Shown: positions 16,444-25,804, counted from the stretch's first letter. The stretch: DNA of 64,000 nt from Acidilobaceae archaeon (GCA_025058835.1 JANXEI010000001.1:542104-606103), one strand, 5' to 3'. Numbers and translations: made by a program. Notes: generated from the sequence alone by a model not told the origin.

Positions 16444-19152
16444 GTGAGAAGATATGCATTTGCGGCCCTCCTCGCCTGGACCCTTTTCATTTTCCTCCTC
16501 ATACCCCAAGCGTTAGAGCTCGACAAGAGGCTCCAGTACAGCGAAGAGGAGTTCGTCCCGCCCGGCTCAGAGGGCTACAGAGGCCTCGAGTTGCTCAGAT
16601 CCCTTAACTACACTGCTGGCGATTACATGGTCGTTTTGTTCTCCCCCAACGACCTTGCGACGGCAAAGCTGGTAGAGGAGAGGGTGCTCGAAGCTATTGG
16701 AGATCGGGAGGCGAGCGTCCTGGGCCCCTACGGCGCGTACGAAAAGATCAGGGAGAGGGTAAGGGGCGAGCTCATGGAGGGCGTAAAGGCGGCAGTGCAG
16801 AGGAGGGCTGAGCTGGTCCGCCTGGCAAAGGAGGCAAAGGCTGGCTATGAGGAGGCCCGTTCCTTCCTGAACCTCTCCTACGGCCTCGCCCTCGCCTACC
16901 TAGCAGTATATCAAGGGGCCCTCTCCGCGGGTCATCCCGCGCCTGCCGACATAGCCTTTGCTACCCTCGAGCCCCAAATGACCCCCCAGGGCAGGTCCCT
17001 GCTCTACCTATTCGACCTCCACTTCCGTAACCTCTCCAGCTCCATGGAGCCGGAGAGGGCAGCCAGGGAGGCGATGATAAGGACGGTAGGCGTCTTCAGG
17101 CCAGAGGCAGTCCGGTTGCTCTCCAGCTTCACGTTTTCCGACTTCAGCAACGCTACGAGGATTGCAGAGTACGTTTATCGAGTTTCTGGGCTCGAGGGAC
17201 TCGGCCTCTCCTTCCAGTCCTTCGCGCTCCTCCTTAAGGACCCGGAGAACGGTGCAACGGCGCTGGTCTCAGAGAGCCTAGGGGCTGTGGACAGCTGTCT
17301 TCAGGAGGCCTTCATGTCGGTCCTTGCCGGCAAGGAGATGGGAGAGGCAATCGGCGCGTGCGAAGGGCTTATAGATTCGAAAGCTCCCTATCCTGATATT
17401 CTACCGTCAGAGCTGAAGGATAGGCTGATATCGGGGGAGAGGGCGGCAGTTTACGTCCTCCTAAAAGAGAGCGTGGCAATAGGAGAGGCGGCAGAGATCA
17501 TAAAGAGCGTGAGGAAGAACCTTGAGGGACACACGCGGGAGCTGTTCTTTTACGGCAGCCTGCCTTTCTATGTAGATCTCAGCGAGAGGATAATTAACGA
17601 GATCAGGAAAATTGATGTAGCAACCGTAGTTCTCGTCATCATCTTGCTCGCTGTCCTCGTGGGCAGCATCTCTGCCCCTCTTGTCATACTGATGGCTACG
17701 ACTGCCTCTCTCGTCGCTAGCGTGGGAGTCCTGAGCATTGCCGCTCTCTACTTCGACGTTCACTACCTTGCGAGGGCGCTCATGGTGCCCATAGTCTTCG
17801 GCATAACCGTGGACTACTCAGTCTTCTACCTCTTCAGAGTTGCAGAGGAGAGAGGGCGGGGGGCCTCCTGGGAGGAGGCCATCTATCTGGCCTGGAGGAG
17901 GGCCGGAAGGGCGCTGCAGCTCGGCGGCATCTCTGTCGTCCTTGGTTTCCTCGCCTACGCCTTTACTCCTACAGATGCAGTTAGGGGCATAGGCATCGCC
18001 CTTAGCATAGCTTCTGCCGTTGCGTTCCTCTCCAGCTATACGCTCTTCCCCGCAGTGCTATACTTCCTGGGAGAGAGGAGGACTTTCTGGCCCTCTGGCA
18101 CCATAAATGTGTCAGGGGAGAGGCAGACCAGGCTCTTGAGAAGGGCGGCGGAGCTGAGCATAAGGTACCGGCTCCCCCTCCTCCTGCTCATGATAGCCTT
18201 CATCGTGCTCGGGAGCATTTACCTAGTAGAGATGGGAGTGTCGGGGAACGTTTACCTCAGCCTGACGGAGGACTCCACTTATGTGGAAGGGAGTAGGGCC
18301 GCCTTCTCATCGTTCCCCCCGCAGATCGTTACGCAAGTCATAATAGTGGCACCGAAGAACGTGACGCTCGACAGCTCTCTCGAGAAGTTGTTCGAGCAGG
18401 GACTCGTGAAGAGGGCACAGATCGAGGAGAGGGGAGACTACCTCGTGGTGACGGCAGGCGTGCCACTAGACCCTCTCGACGACAGGATATTCGACAGCGT
18501 GTCCTCAATAAGGCAGTCGTTGCCAGAAGGCGCTCTCCTAACCGGCTTCCCAGCCGTAAGAGTCGACGTAGTCACAAACATAACTAGAGAGTTCTTCACC
18601 TACACTCTCCCCTTGGCCGTTGTGCTCATAACGGCCTATCTCATTGTAGGCATGGGCTCTGTGCTGGTGCCCCTGAGGCTTCTGATCACTGTGGTGTTCA
18701 GCTCCGTGTTCAGCATGGTAGTGGTGGCAATGGTTTTCCATTGGATGATAGGGGAGGAGATATACGGCACCAAAGTTTCTTCCCCCATCTACTGGGTTAT
18801 CCCCATCACCGTTCTGGGCATCATGATAACGCTCGGCATGGACTACGACATATTCCTCACTTCCAGGATCAGGGAGGAACTAGAGGGAGGGAAGAGAGAA
18901 GCGGGTGCCATAGTAAGCGCAGTCGAGAAGACGGGGCTAGTGATCACTGTCTGCGGCATCATCCTGGCAGGGGCCTTCTCCTCTCTGCTCCTGGCAGAGA
19001 TCGTTATCATGCAGCAGGCAGGCCTTGCTGTAGCTGTCTCCATCCTCGTGGACACCTTCCTCGTGAGGCCTGTGCTAGTGCCAGCCATCATGTCGGTCTT
19101 CGGGAAGTACAACTGGTGGCCGGGCAGAGGGCTCATCCAGAAGTGGGACTAG
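16444..19152 (+). CDS. MMPL/RND-superfamily membrane exporter
   Basis: A 902-residue protein made of two similar halves, each with one N-terminal membrane helix, a large extracytoplasmic domain and five C-terminal helices, about twelve in total. The proton-relay motifs are visible as GITVDYSVFYL at about residues 453-463 and GMDYDIFLTS at about 798-807, typical of MMPL/HpnN and archaeal RND proteins that move lipids or hydrophobic compounds. It starts at GTG with a signal-like first helix. The substrate is unknown. The 3' end overlaps the convergent regulator by 20 bases. Confidence 0.88.
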   Translation: MRRYAFAALLAWTLFIFLLIPQALELDKRLQYSEEEFVPPGSEGYRGLELLRSLNYTAGDYMVVLFSPNDLATAKLVEERVLEAIGDREASVLGPYGAYEKIRERVRGELMEGVKAAVQRRAELVRLAKEAKAGYEEARSFLNLSYGLALAYLAVYQGALSAGHPAPADIAFATLEPQMTPQGRSLLYLFDLHFRNLSSSMEPERAAREAMIRTVGVFRPEAVRLLSSFTFSDFSNATRIAEYVYRVSGLEGLGLSFQSFALLLKDPENGATALVSESLGAVDSCLQEAFMSVLAGKEMGEAIGACEGLIDSKAPYPDILPSELKDRLISGERAAVYVLLKESVAIGEAAEIIKSVRKNLEGHTRELFFYGSLPFYVDLSERIINEIRKIDVATVVLVIILLAVLVGSISAPLVILMATTASLVASVGVLSIAALYFDVHYLARALMVPIVFGITVDYSVFYLFRVAEERGRGASWEEAIYLAWRRAGRALQLGGISVVLGFLAYAFTPTDAVRGIGIALSIASAVAFLSSYTLFPAVLYFLGERRTFWPSGTINVSGERQTRLLRRAAELSIRYRLPLLLLMIAFIVLGSIYLVEMGVSGNVYLSLTEDSTYVEGSRAAFSSFPPQIVTQVIIVAPKNVTLDSSLEKLFEQGLVKRAQIEERGDYLVVTAGVPLDPLDDRIFDSVSSIRQSLPEGALLTGFPAVRVDVVTNITREFFTYTLPLAVVLITAYLIVGMGSVLVPLRLLITVVFSSVFSMVVVAMVFHWMIGEEIYGTKVSSPIYWVIPITVLGIMITLGMDYDIFLTSRIREELEGGKREAGAIVSAVEKTGLVITVCGIILAGAFSSLLLAEIVIMQQAGLAVAVSILVDTFLVRPVLVPAIMSVFGKYNWWPGRGLIQKWD

Positions 19153-20104
19153 ATCTCACGGCCCTGTTTATTGCGTCCTCCGGGAGGAGGGACGACTTCA
19201 CGTGCGGCCAGAGCCTTTTCAGTACTTCTAGCGGGACCTCCTCGTAAAAGACGTAAGAGCTTGTGGTCTCTCTGATAACGCTTTCCTCTAGCCCTACGAG
19301 GGCTGCATAGGAGCGAAAGTCCGAAGATCTTCTAGAGGCGCTGATCGATTCGCTAAGGGCCCTCGCTATGTGATCTAGCCCCTCTACGCCTTCATGAGCG
19401 CCAAGAAGGCAGCAGAGGGGGAGATCGCAGGCCTCTGCCCTTAGCCCCTCTTTCCTTGCCAAGTAGCCGTAGGGTTCCCACACCACTCCCTGCCTCGTCT
19501 CTCCCCTCTTCACCGCGTCCAAGATCTCCTTCCCGCTCCTCTTGTAAATTCTGGGGCCTTCCAATCTCATCATCTCAGCACAGAGCTCCATGGAAGAAGC
19601 CATTGTCGTTGCGTGCCCAAAGCCCTCCCTTCCCTCTATGACGTGAGCTCCCCCGCCGCTCCCGCCGCCTATTATGCTCGTTCTCCCTGCGCTTATTCTA
19701 TGAGCGAGGAGGAGGGTAGGGACGGGAGCAAAGGCCAGCTGCACCTTGTTACTCGCCAGGTCTATGCCTAGCCTGAAAGCCTCATCATACACGATGAGCT
19801 CAACCCTGCTGTATCTATCCCTCAGCCTCCTCGCGAAGTCGATCACGTAGGGGTACTCGCTGGCGCGGAGAAGCCCTATCCTTATCGTCCCTGGCGGCTG
19901 CTTCCCTGCGATCCTGTAAACTAGAGTGATGCCGCCTATTCTCTTCATCTCAACCAGTCCCATGTCCTTGAGCAATCTTACTTTCCGCGAGACAGAGCTC
20001 TTGGCGATCCCCAGCTTGTAGGCAAGGGTGGAGATGGTGCTGGGGCCCTCCTTCTCCAGCAGGTCGAGGAGCTCCAGGTCTCGCTGCTCCATCCGATTAC
20101 CCAA
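19133..20104 (-). CDS. Transcription regulator: N-terminal HTH plus substrate-binding-like domain
   Basis: A 323-residue protein with a winged HTH at about residues 5-65 (PSTISTLAYKLGIAKSSVSR contains the recognition helix) followed by a region resembling type 2 periplasmic binding proteins of the NMT1/SsuA type: TIRIGLLRASEYPYVIDFAR, LASNKVQLAFAP and GVVWEPYG match the open positions where such proteins bind ligand. This is a LysR-like layout made from archaeal parts; it probably senses a small molecule in the cytoplasm. It is divergent from a sodium symporter and may control it. ATG at 20104; another in-frame ATG lies at 20092. Confidence 0.7.
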   Translation of the reverse strand: MGNRMEQRDLELLDLLEKEGPSTISTLAYKLGIAKSSVSRKVRLLKDMGLVEMKRIGGITLVYRIAGKQPPGTIRIGLLRASEYPYVIDFARRLRDRYSRVELIVYDEAFRLGIDLASNKVQLAFAPVPTLLLAHRISAGRTSIIGGGSGGGAHVIEGREGFGHATTMASSMELCAEMMRLEGPRIYKRSGKEILDAVKRGETRQGVVWEPYGYLARKEGLRAEACDLPLCCLLGAHEGVEGLDHIARALSESISASRRSSDFRSYAALVGLEESVIRETTSSYVFYEEVPLEVLKRLWPHVKSSLLPEDAINRAVRSSPTSG

Positions 20105-20137
20105 CTACGGCTGGAGCGTCTGACCTAATAGCTTTGT

Positions 20138-20148
20138 TAAAATATTTA
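20138..20148. promoter_or_regulatory. TATA-like AT tract between regulator and symporter genes
   Basis: A TTAAAATATTTAA stretch near-symmetric on both strands lies about 38 bases before the regulator start and about 30 bases before the GTG of the small symporter subunit. It makes translation from the TTG at 20134 unlikely, because that codon would lie upstream of the transcription start. A TGGACAACTGTTCCA near-palindrome follows at 20154-20168 and could be an operator. Confidence 0.5.
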
Positions 20149-20172
20149 ATTCCTGGACAACTGTTCCAAGTG

Positions 20173-20346
20173 GTGAGGCTGGTGAAGAGGAGCTACCTGA
20201 TCATGCTAGCGATCATAGCTCTAATGTTCGTGCTGCCCTACACGGTCTTCGCTAGGCAGAAAGACTGGCTCCTCTACTGGTTCTGGACCCTCTCCACGGT
20301 CGTTGTGATACTGATCGGTTGGCTGGAAACTAGGAGGTGGAGGTAA
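20173..20346 (+). CDS. Small two-helix membrane protein, probable symporter subunit
   Basis: About 57 residues with two hydrophobic helices (near YLIMLAIIALMFVLPYTVF and YWFWTLSTVVVILIGW) separated by a short charged loop and ending in ETRRWR. Such small proteins regularly precede sodium:solute symporters and are thought to be partner subunits. The reading frame opens further upstream to TTG 20134, but that codon sits in the promoter; GTG at 20173 or 20182 is preferred. It overlaps the symporter gene by ten bases. Confidence 0.6.
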   Translation: MRLVKRSYLIMLAIIALMFVLPYTVFARQKDWLLYWFWTLSTVVVILIGWLETRRWR

Positions 20347-21776
20347 TGCTTCCCGTCCTCCTCTTCATCATCTACATCGTTCTCGGCACTCTCATCGCTG
20401 TGTATAGCAGGAGGTTCATGAGGCCAGGGGAGAGGGACTTCTACGTAGGCTCCTACAGAGTGGGAGGGCTAGTGGCGGCCCTCACCTACGCCGCTACGAC
20501 GTACAGCGCTTTCATGATGGTTGGCCTAGTAGGGCTCTCCTACGCGACCGGCGTGGGCGCTCACGGCTTCGAGCTGCTCTACCTTGTAGCAACAGTTGCC
20601 ATTTTGATTATCTTCGCCCCTCGCGTTTGGGAGAGGGCTAGAGAGAGGGGGTGGATAACGCCGTCAGATATGCTGTCAGATCACTACGGGAGCAAGCTGA
20701 TAGGGATCGTTGTTGCACTCATATACCTCATCTCCCTCGTTCCCTACACAGCCCTACAGATGAAGGGCATAGGGGAGATATTTGGGAAGATGATGGGCGG
20801 AGAGGAGCACTACGGTCTCGGCGTTCTGTTCGGGGCGCTCCTAGTGCTCATATGGAGCCTCATCGCAGGCATCTGGAGCGTTGCCCTAACCGATGCCTTC
20901 CAGGGCCTCTTCATGCTCCTCGCAGGCACCCTCTACTTCTTCTGGCTCTTCCTCCTCGTCCAGCAGAACATAGGCCTCGCTGCAGCAACTGAGCTGCTCG
21001 CAAACAAGGGGCTCCTCGGCATGAGCAGCTTCTGGACCCCTCACGTCTTCCTCTCCTTCACCCTTCCCTGGATGCTGTTTGCCGTGATCCACCCACAGGT
21101 GGTCCAGAGGTTGTTCATCCCGCGAGACAGGGAGGGCCTTGCGCTGATGGTAAGGGGCTTTGCCGTCTTCGGGCTTCTCTACACGGTGCTTGCCGTTACG
21201 ATAGGGCTCCTGGCAAGGGCTGCTGCGGAGGGGGGGCTGGTGCCCTACGTTGAACCCTCCCGGAGGGATCTGGTAACGCCAACTCTCCTGACCCTAATGC
21301 ACCCTCTCCTCTCCTCCCTCATCTTCGTGAGCATAATCGCTGCTGCAGTGACGACGGCTAACAGCATAGTGCTCAGTCTCGCCGGGGTAGCGGCAAGGGA
21401 GCTGGGCTTCGTGCTGCCAGAGGAGAGGAGGATGAAGCTAGGCTATCTAGCCGCAGCGTTCCTCGTAGCCGTTGCTGCCTCTGTTGCATATGCGAGGGTA
21501 GGCTACATTGTAGACCTTGCTGTGCTCACCACCACCATGCTCCTCCCGCTAGCCCCCGTTACCCTGCTTGCCTGGCTCAACGTTAGAGTTCCCGCCTGGA
21601 GCGCGATCTTGTCTCTTCTTGCAGGCTTCAGTCTCGTGGTCTTCCTCATGATGTATTATGGTAAGCCTATGCAGGTGTTCCTCCTGAGCATCTACGGGCT
21701 GCCCTCTTCAGTAGCGGTGTTGCTCCTCTCCAGCCTGTTCCTAGCGGTGGGCTGGGCTTTCAGCAGAAAAAGCTAG
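20337..21776 (+). CDS. Sodium:solute symporter (SSS family)
   Basis: A 479-residue protein with about thirteen membrane segments. The SSS signature is present: ALTYAATTYSAFMMVGLVGL at about residues 48-67 (sodium site and substrate helix 1) and GLLYTVLAVTIGLLA and FVSIIAAAVTTANSIVLSLAG later. It imports a substrate such as proline, pantothenate or a carboxylate with sodium; the substrate is not determinable. Starts at GTG. Its last four bases overlap a small convergent ORF. The HTH/substrate-binding regulator upstream is a candidate controller. Confidence 0.88.
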   Translation: MEVMLPVLLFIIYIVLGTLIAVYSRRFMRPGERDFYVGSYRVGGLVAALTYAATTYSAFMMVGLVGLSYATGVGAHGFELLYLVATVAILIIFAPRVWERARERGWITPSDMLSDHYGSKLIGIVVALIYLISLVPYTALQMKGIGEIFGKMMGGEEHYGLGVLFGALLVLIWSLIAGIWSVALTDAFQGLFMLLAGTLYFFWLFLLVQQNIGLAAATELLANKGLLGMSSFWTPHVFLSFTLPWMLFAVIHPQVVQRLFIPRDREGLALMVRGFAVFGLLYTVLAVTIGLLARAAAEGGLVPYVEPSRRDLVTPTLLTLMHPLLSSLIFVSIIAAAVTTANSIVLSLAGVAARELGFVLPEERRMKLGYLAAAFLVAVAASVAYARVGYIVDLAVLTTTMLLPLAPVTLLAWLNVRVPAWSAILSLLAGFSLVVFLMMYYGKPMQVFLLSIYGLPSSVAVLLLSSLFLAVGWAFSRKS

Positions 21777-21928
21777 CAGCCGAGTCCTAGAAGTAGGGCC
21801 AAGTAGACCTCCAGCTCTTTCTCATCCGTCCTCCATGTCCTCGCAACTTCTTCCTTCAGGTATGCGTTCGCTAACACAGTTATCACCAATATTACGTTAA
21901 TAGACGAAGTTAATAACGGGATATCCAT
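21773..21928 (-). CDS. Putative 51-residue small membrane protein
   Basis: An ORF of 51 codons on the minus strand in an otherwise empty 317-base gap. ATG at 21928, TAG at 21773-21775 overlapping the symporter stop. The peptide has an N-terminal hydrophobic helix (SSINVILVITVLANAYL), a charged middle (EEVARTWRTDEKELEVY) and a hydrophobic tail. A TTTAAG element at about 21948-21955, 24-27 bases upstream, fits a leaderless promoter. Composition and promoter support it, but it is short and no family is recognised. Confidence 0.42.
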   Translation of the reverse strand: MDIPLLTSSINVILVITVLANAYLKEEVARTWRTDEKELEVYLALLLGLGC

Positions 21929-22054
21929 GCTTGTATACGTCAAATGACTTAAAGAAAAGCGTTGTCCCCCAGGTGAACGCTCCTCATCGCATCTAGCTCA
22001 GTTGACCGTCGTTAGGTCATCCATCCATTTTACTAGAGCCCATGCCTATATTCA

Positions 22055-22063
22055 CTATATAAG
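22055..22063 (+). promoter_or_regulatory. TATA box for the tldD-tldE operon
   Basis: CTATATAAG lies about 35 bases before the GTG start of tldD. With a start about 26 bases downstream the leader would be about nine bases. The region between the 51-aa ORF and this box holds nothing else I can identify. Confidence 0.6.
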
Positions 22064-22093
22064 CCCCCTATACTCTTACACCTGGTGTTTTGA

Positions 22094-23515
22094 GTGGTAT
22101 CCATAGACGAGCTCCAGAGGCTGGTGGAGGAGGCCTCTTCTAACGGCGCAGAGTACGCGGAGGCAAGATATCATCGCGTGGAGGGCCAGAGCTTGATGTT
22201 CTACAACGGCATGCTTGTCGGAGCGTCTCAACCGTTGACGGAAGGCGTAGCCATTAGGGTTCTCTACAAGGGCTCTATGGGGTTCTCCTCCACTTCCGAC
22301 CTAACCCCTTCCGGCCTTAGAGAGGCCTTGCAGAGAGCGATCTCGGCTGCAAGGAGCTCTCTTCGACAGGTGAAGAGGGCTACTTCCGTAGGTCATGCCT
22401 TCCTAGGGAGCGCTAGGTACAGCGTGGTGGAGAGAAAGCCCCTCCTGGACATGAGCCTGGAGGACAAAATCTCAGACCTATCTGAAAGGCTCAAGAGCGT
22501 GGACTTCAGCAGGGAGGGCATGAAGGTGAACAGCTACACCCTCTCCTACGGCGAGAGGATAGAACACAAGCTGACAGTGACGAACGATGGAGCGATGGTG
22601 GAGAGCAGGATACCGCGGGTCGCCCTTTTCTATAACATAACGGCCAGCGCCGGGGAGAGGAGGGCAAACAGGTGGAACCAGTTGGGGGCCTCTGGCGGTT
22701 ACGAAGCGGTGAGCTCCCTGAGAGTGGCAGAGGAAATGGCTCGAGACCTGGACAGCCTCCACATCAACTTAGTGAAGGCCAAGAGCCCGCCTCAGGGGAC
22801 GATGGACGTAGTTCTCGGGCCGGAGATAGTGGGCCTCGCAATGCACGAAGCGGTAGGACATCCGAGCGAGGCAGATAGGATTATGGGGAGGGAGGCAGCA
22901 CAAGCAGGCCTGAGCTACAGGAGGGAGCTCAAGGAGGGCAAGATAGGGAGCGAGCTGGTCAGCGTTTACGACGACCCTACCATCCCTGGCAGCTACGGCT
23001 TCTACCTCTACGACGACGAGGGGGTGGCAGCGAGGAAGAGAACGCTGATAGACAGGGGGAGGCTGGCGGAGATGCTCCACAACAGGGAGACCGCAGCCGC
23101 CTACGGGCTCGAGAGCAACGCCTCTGCTAGGGCCATAGATCACCGGAGCGAGCCGATAGTGAGGATGGCTAACACATACATGGCGCCCGGGGATCACAGC
23201 TTCGAGGAAATAATAGAGAGCGTGAGGGAGGGAGTTTACATAGCGAAGTACATGGAGTGGAACATAGACGACTACCGGTGGGGCGCCCGCTACGTAGGCC
23301 TTGAGGCCTACGTGATAAGAGGGGGGAGGATAGAGGAGCCCGTGAGGAACGTGGTGCTGGAGATAAACACGAGGGAGTTCTTCTCTAGCGTGGACGCCGT
23401 TGGCAAAGACCTCACGTTCTCAGCCGGCACATGCGGCAAGGGAGAACCGCCTCAGCCCCTGCCCGTTACCATGGGAGGACCTCACGTGCTGCTGAGAGGG
23501 GTGAGGGTGAAGTGA
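22094..23515 (+). CDS. tldD: TldD-family metalloprotease
   Basis: A 473-residue TldD protein, the catalytic partner of the TldD/TldE heterodimer that degrades peptides threaded into a central cavity. The zinc motif HEAVGH is at residues 251-256 with the distal ligand in the cysteine-containing TCGKGEPPQP region at about 450-459. Starts at GTG. The stop overlaps the first base of tldE, so the pair is co-translated as usual for this heterodimer. Confidence 0.93.
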   Translation: MVSIDELQRLVEEASSNGAEYAEARYHRVEGQSLMFYNGMLVGASQPLTEGVAIRVLYKGSMGFSSTSDLTPSGLREALQRAISAARSSLRQVKRATSVGHAFLGSARYSVVERKPLLDMSLEDKISDLSERLKSVDFSREGMKVNSYTLSYGERIEHKLTVTNDGAMVESRIPRVALFYNITASAGERRANRWNQLGASGGYEAVSSLRVAEEMARDLDSLHINLVKAKSPPQGTMDVVLGPEIVGLAMHEAVGHPSEADRIMGREAAQAGLSYRRELKEGKIGSELVSVYDDPTIPGSYGFYLYDDEGVAARKRTLIDRGRLAEMLHNRETAAAYGLESNASARAIDHRSEPIVRMANTYMAPGDHSFEEIIESVREGVYIAKYMEWNIDDYRWGARYVGLEAYVIRGGRIEEPVRNVVLEINTREFFSSVDAVGKDLTFSAGTCGKGEPPQPLPVTMGGPHVLLRGVRVK

Positions 23516-24813
23516 TGGCAAGGGAGATCGCAGAGAGGGCCGCCCGACTCCTGGCGGGGAAAGTAGACGAGTACCTCGTCAGCGCAGGCCTCGTGTCCTC
23601 CGTCATGGTAAAGTACGCCAACGGGGAGGTCAGCGTCACGCAGGCATGGAAGGACTATTCTCTTACAGTCTACGCCACGAAGGGCGGCAGGATGAACGTG
23701 GCTACCTACACGGCCCAGGAGCCCTCCCCCCTTCTCGCCCAGCTGCCCGCTATGATCGAGAAGCTCACCCCCTCCCCCCTCTACGCCCCCCTGCCGGAGC
23801 CCACAGGCGTTTCCCTCTCCTTCGTGGACAGGAAGATAAAGGAGGCAGCGGCTGAGGGGGACGCGTCGGCCCTCACCATAGACCTGCAGGAGAAGGACGT
23901 AGCAGGGATGATCTCTGCGCAGCACTCCCACAGCCACTACCTCGGGAGCAACGGCCTGGATCTAGGCTACGAGATCACCAGCTACAACGGCTACCTGCGC
24001 GTTTTCAAGGGAGACGACAGCGGTCAGTGGGCCTGGGTTTCTACCTCTCTTGAGCCTCGCATGGCAGTGGAGGCTCTTGTCAGAGCATCGGATTTGGCAG
24101 AGATGTGCCACTCTCTGCCAAAGGAGACTGCAGCGGGAGAGCATAGGGTCCTCCTCTCGCCCATGATTGCCGGAAACCTGTTAGAGCATGTGGCAGAGGC
24201 GGCTAACGCTGGATCTGTCATCATGGGCTTCAGCTTCTTCCAGGGCAAAGAGCCGGGAGCTGTCGTCGCGAGCGAGGAGTTGAGCATAAAGGAGGTGCCG
24301 AGAGACAGCAGGTTGCCGGGCTATCGGGGCTTTGACGATGAGGGAGTCGCCACGTCGGACAAATATCTCATAGAGAAGGGGTCGTTTAGGGGGCTTCTCC
24401 ATAACAGCAAGACGGCTCGCCTCACAGGCCAAAAGTCCACTGGGAACGCAGGGCTCATCTTGCCCAGGCTGTTCAACATAGAGATTGAGGGAGGGGATCT
24501 GAGGGAGAGCGAGCTTCTGGAGGCGTTGGGCGATGGGTTATATGCTACGAACAACTGGTACACCAGGTTCCAGAACCACGTCGAGGGCCTCTTCTCCACC
24601 GTCACGAGGGACGCGTTCTTCATAGTGAAGAGGGGTAGGCCGGTGGCATGCGCGAGAAGGGTGAGGATAACCGGATCTATGCCGGAGCTCTTGATGCACA
24701 TAGAGGGTCTCTCGAGGGAGAGGTGGCAGCTGAAGTGGTGGGAGATCGACACTCCCAGCATCGTCCCCTTCGTCCTCCTGAAGAGAGCTCAGGTGACCAG
24801 CGTAACGTCGTAA
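23515..24813 (+). CDS. tldE: TldE (PmbA) family subunit
   Basis: A 432-residue TldE/PmbA protein, paralogue of TldD without the HExxxH zinc motif; it forms the non-catalytic half of the TldD/E protease. The frame is open further upstream inside tldD, but the ATG at 23515 directly overlapping the tldD stop starts a sequence aligned with the family (MAREIAERAARLLAGKVDEY). The region around residues 210-240 (LSPMIAGNLLEHVAEAAN) replaces the metal site, as expected. Confidence 0.9.
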   Translation: MAREIAERAARLLAGKVDEYLVSAGLVSSVMVKYANGEVSVTQAWKDYSLTVYATKGGRMNVATYTAQEPSPLLAQLPAMIEKLTPSPLYAPLPEPTGVSLSFVDRKIKEAAAEGDASALTIDLQEKDVAGMISAQHSHSHYLGSNGLDLGYEITSYNGYLRVFKGDDSGQWAWVSTSLEPRMAVEALVRASDLAEMCHSLPKETAAGEHRVLLSPMIAGNLLEHVAEAANAGSVIMGFSFFQGKEPGAVVASEELSIKEVPRDSRLPGYRGFDDEGVATSDKYLIEKGSFRGLLHNSKTARLTGQKSTGNAGLILPRLFNIEIEGGDLRESELLEALGDGLYATNNWYTRFQNHVEGLFSTVTRDAFFIVKRGRPVACARRVRITGSMPELLMHIEGLSRERWQLKWWEIDTPSIVPFVLLKRAQVTSVTS

Positions 24814-24841
24814 CTTTGATTATCTCTTATAACCTTATTTT

Positions 24842-25795
24842 ATGACCTTTGCAACGGAGAGCCCCTTGAGTCCGCTAACGAAAGTTGTAGAGAAAGCTAA
24901 CCAACTACTGGTGGAGAGGGAGCTCGAGGTAAAGCTCATCACAGTTACCCTCTTAGCTAGGGGGCACGTTCTGCTAGAGGGGGTACCGGGGGTAGCAAAG
25001 ACCCTGGCTGCCAAGGTAATAGCAGCTCTCACAGCCCTGAAGTTTCAGAGGGTTCAGATGACTCCCGACCTGCTGCCGAGCGACATAGTGGGGAGCAGCA
25101 TATACGACCAGAGGACTGGAGACTTCAAGCTGAGGTTGGGACCTCTCTTCACCAACCTCTTGCTGATCGACGAGATAAACAGGGCCTCCCCCAGGACCCA
25201 GTCGGCCCTCCTCGAGGCAATGCAGGAGAGGCAGGTGACCATAGAGGGAACGACGTTGAGGCTGGAGGAACCTTTCCTGGTGATTGCCACTCAAAACCCC
25301 ATCGAATTTGAAGGCGTGTTCCCCCTCCCTGAAGCTCAGCTAGATAGGTTCTTGCTGAAAGTGGGGGTCGGTTATACTTCGCGGAAAGGGCTCATAGAGA
25401 TCATGAAGAGGGCAGACGAAATTGAGAGCTCTCTCCCATTCATCAAGCCCGTGGTTTCGCGAGAGGAAGTCCTCTCAGCTATCGAGGAGGCGAGAGCTGT
25501 AAGGGTGGAAGAGGCCATTTACGAATATGTAGCTGATCTAGTACAGGCGACTAGGAAGCACCCTGCCGTGAAGCTGGGAGGCTCTCCAAGGTCAGCCATT
25601 GCCCTGATTAGAGCAGCTAAGGCATGGGCTTACCTTGAGGGCAGGAGCTATGTCATACCTGACGACGTCAAGTCAATGGCTCCTTACGTTTTCTCCCACA
25701 GGCTGGTAATAAAGCCAGAGTATGAGATAGAGTCAGTGTCGCCAGAGGTCGTGATAGGGGACCTCCTCTCAAAAGTTCCCGTACCCAAGCCGTGA
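24842..25795 (+). CDS. MoxR-family AAA+ ATPase
   Basis: A 317-residue AAA+ ATPase. Walker A is GVPGVAKT at about residues 45-52, Walker B is LLLIDEINRA at about 108-117, and sensor 1 lies in FLVIATQNPIEFEG at about 147-160. MoxR ATPases act as chaperones for metal insertion or complex maturation, usually with DUF58 and VWA-domain partners. It heads a six-gene membrane cluster with DUF4350, DUF58 and DUF4129 proteins. The ATG at 24842 sits close to AT-rich promoter-like sequence; a TTG at 24866 is an alternative start. Confidence 0.92.
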   Translation: MTFATESPLSPLTKVVEKANQLLVERELEVKLITVTLLARGHVLLEGVPGVAKTLAAKVIAALTALKFQRVQMTPDLLPSDIVGSSIYDQRTGDFKLRLGPLFTNLLLIDEINRASPRTQSALLEAMQERQVTIEGTTLRLEEPFLVIATQNPIEFEGVFPLPEAQLDRFLLKVGVGYTSRKGLIEIMKRADEIESSLPFIKPVVSREEVLSAIEEARAVRVEEAIYEYVADLVQATRKHPAVKLGGSPRSAIALIRAAKAWAYLEGRSYVIPDDVKSMAPYVFSHRLVIKPEYEIESVSPEVVIGDLLSKVPVPKP

Positions 25796-25804
25796 GGTGA
25801 GAGG

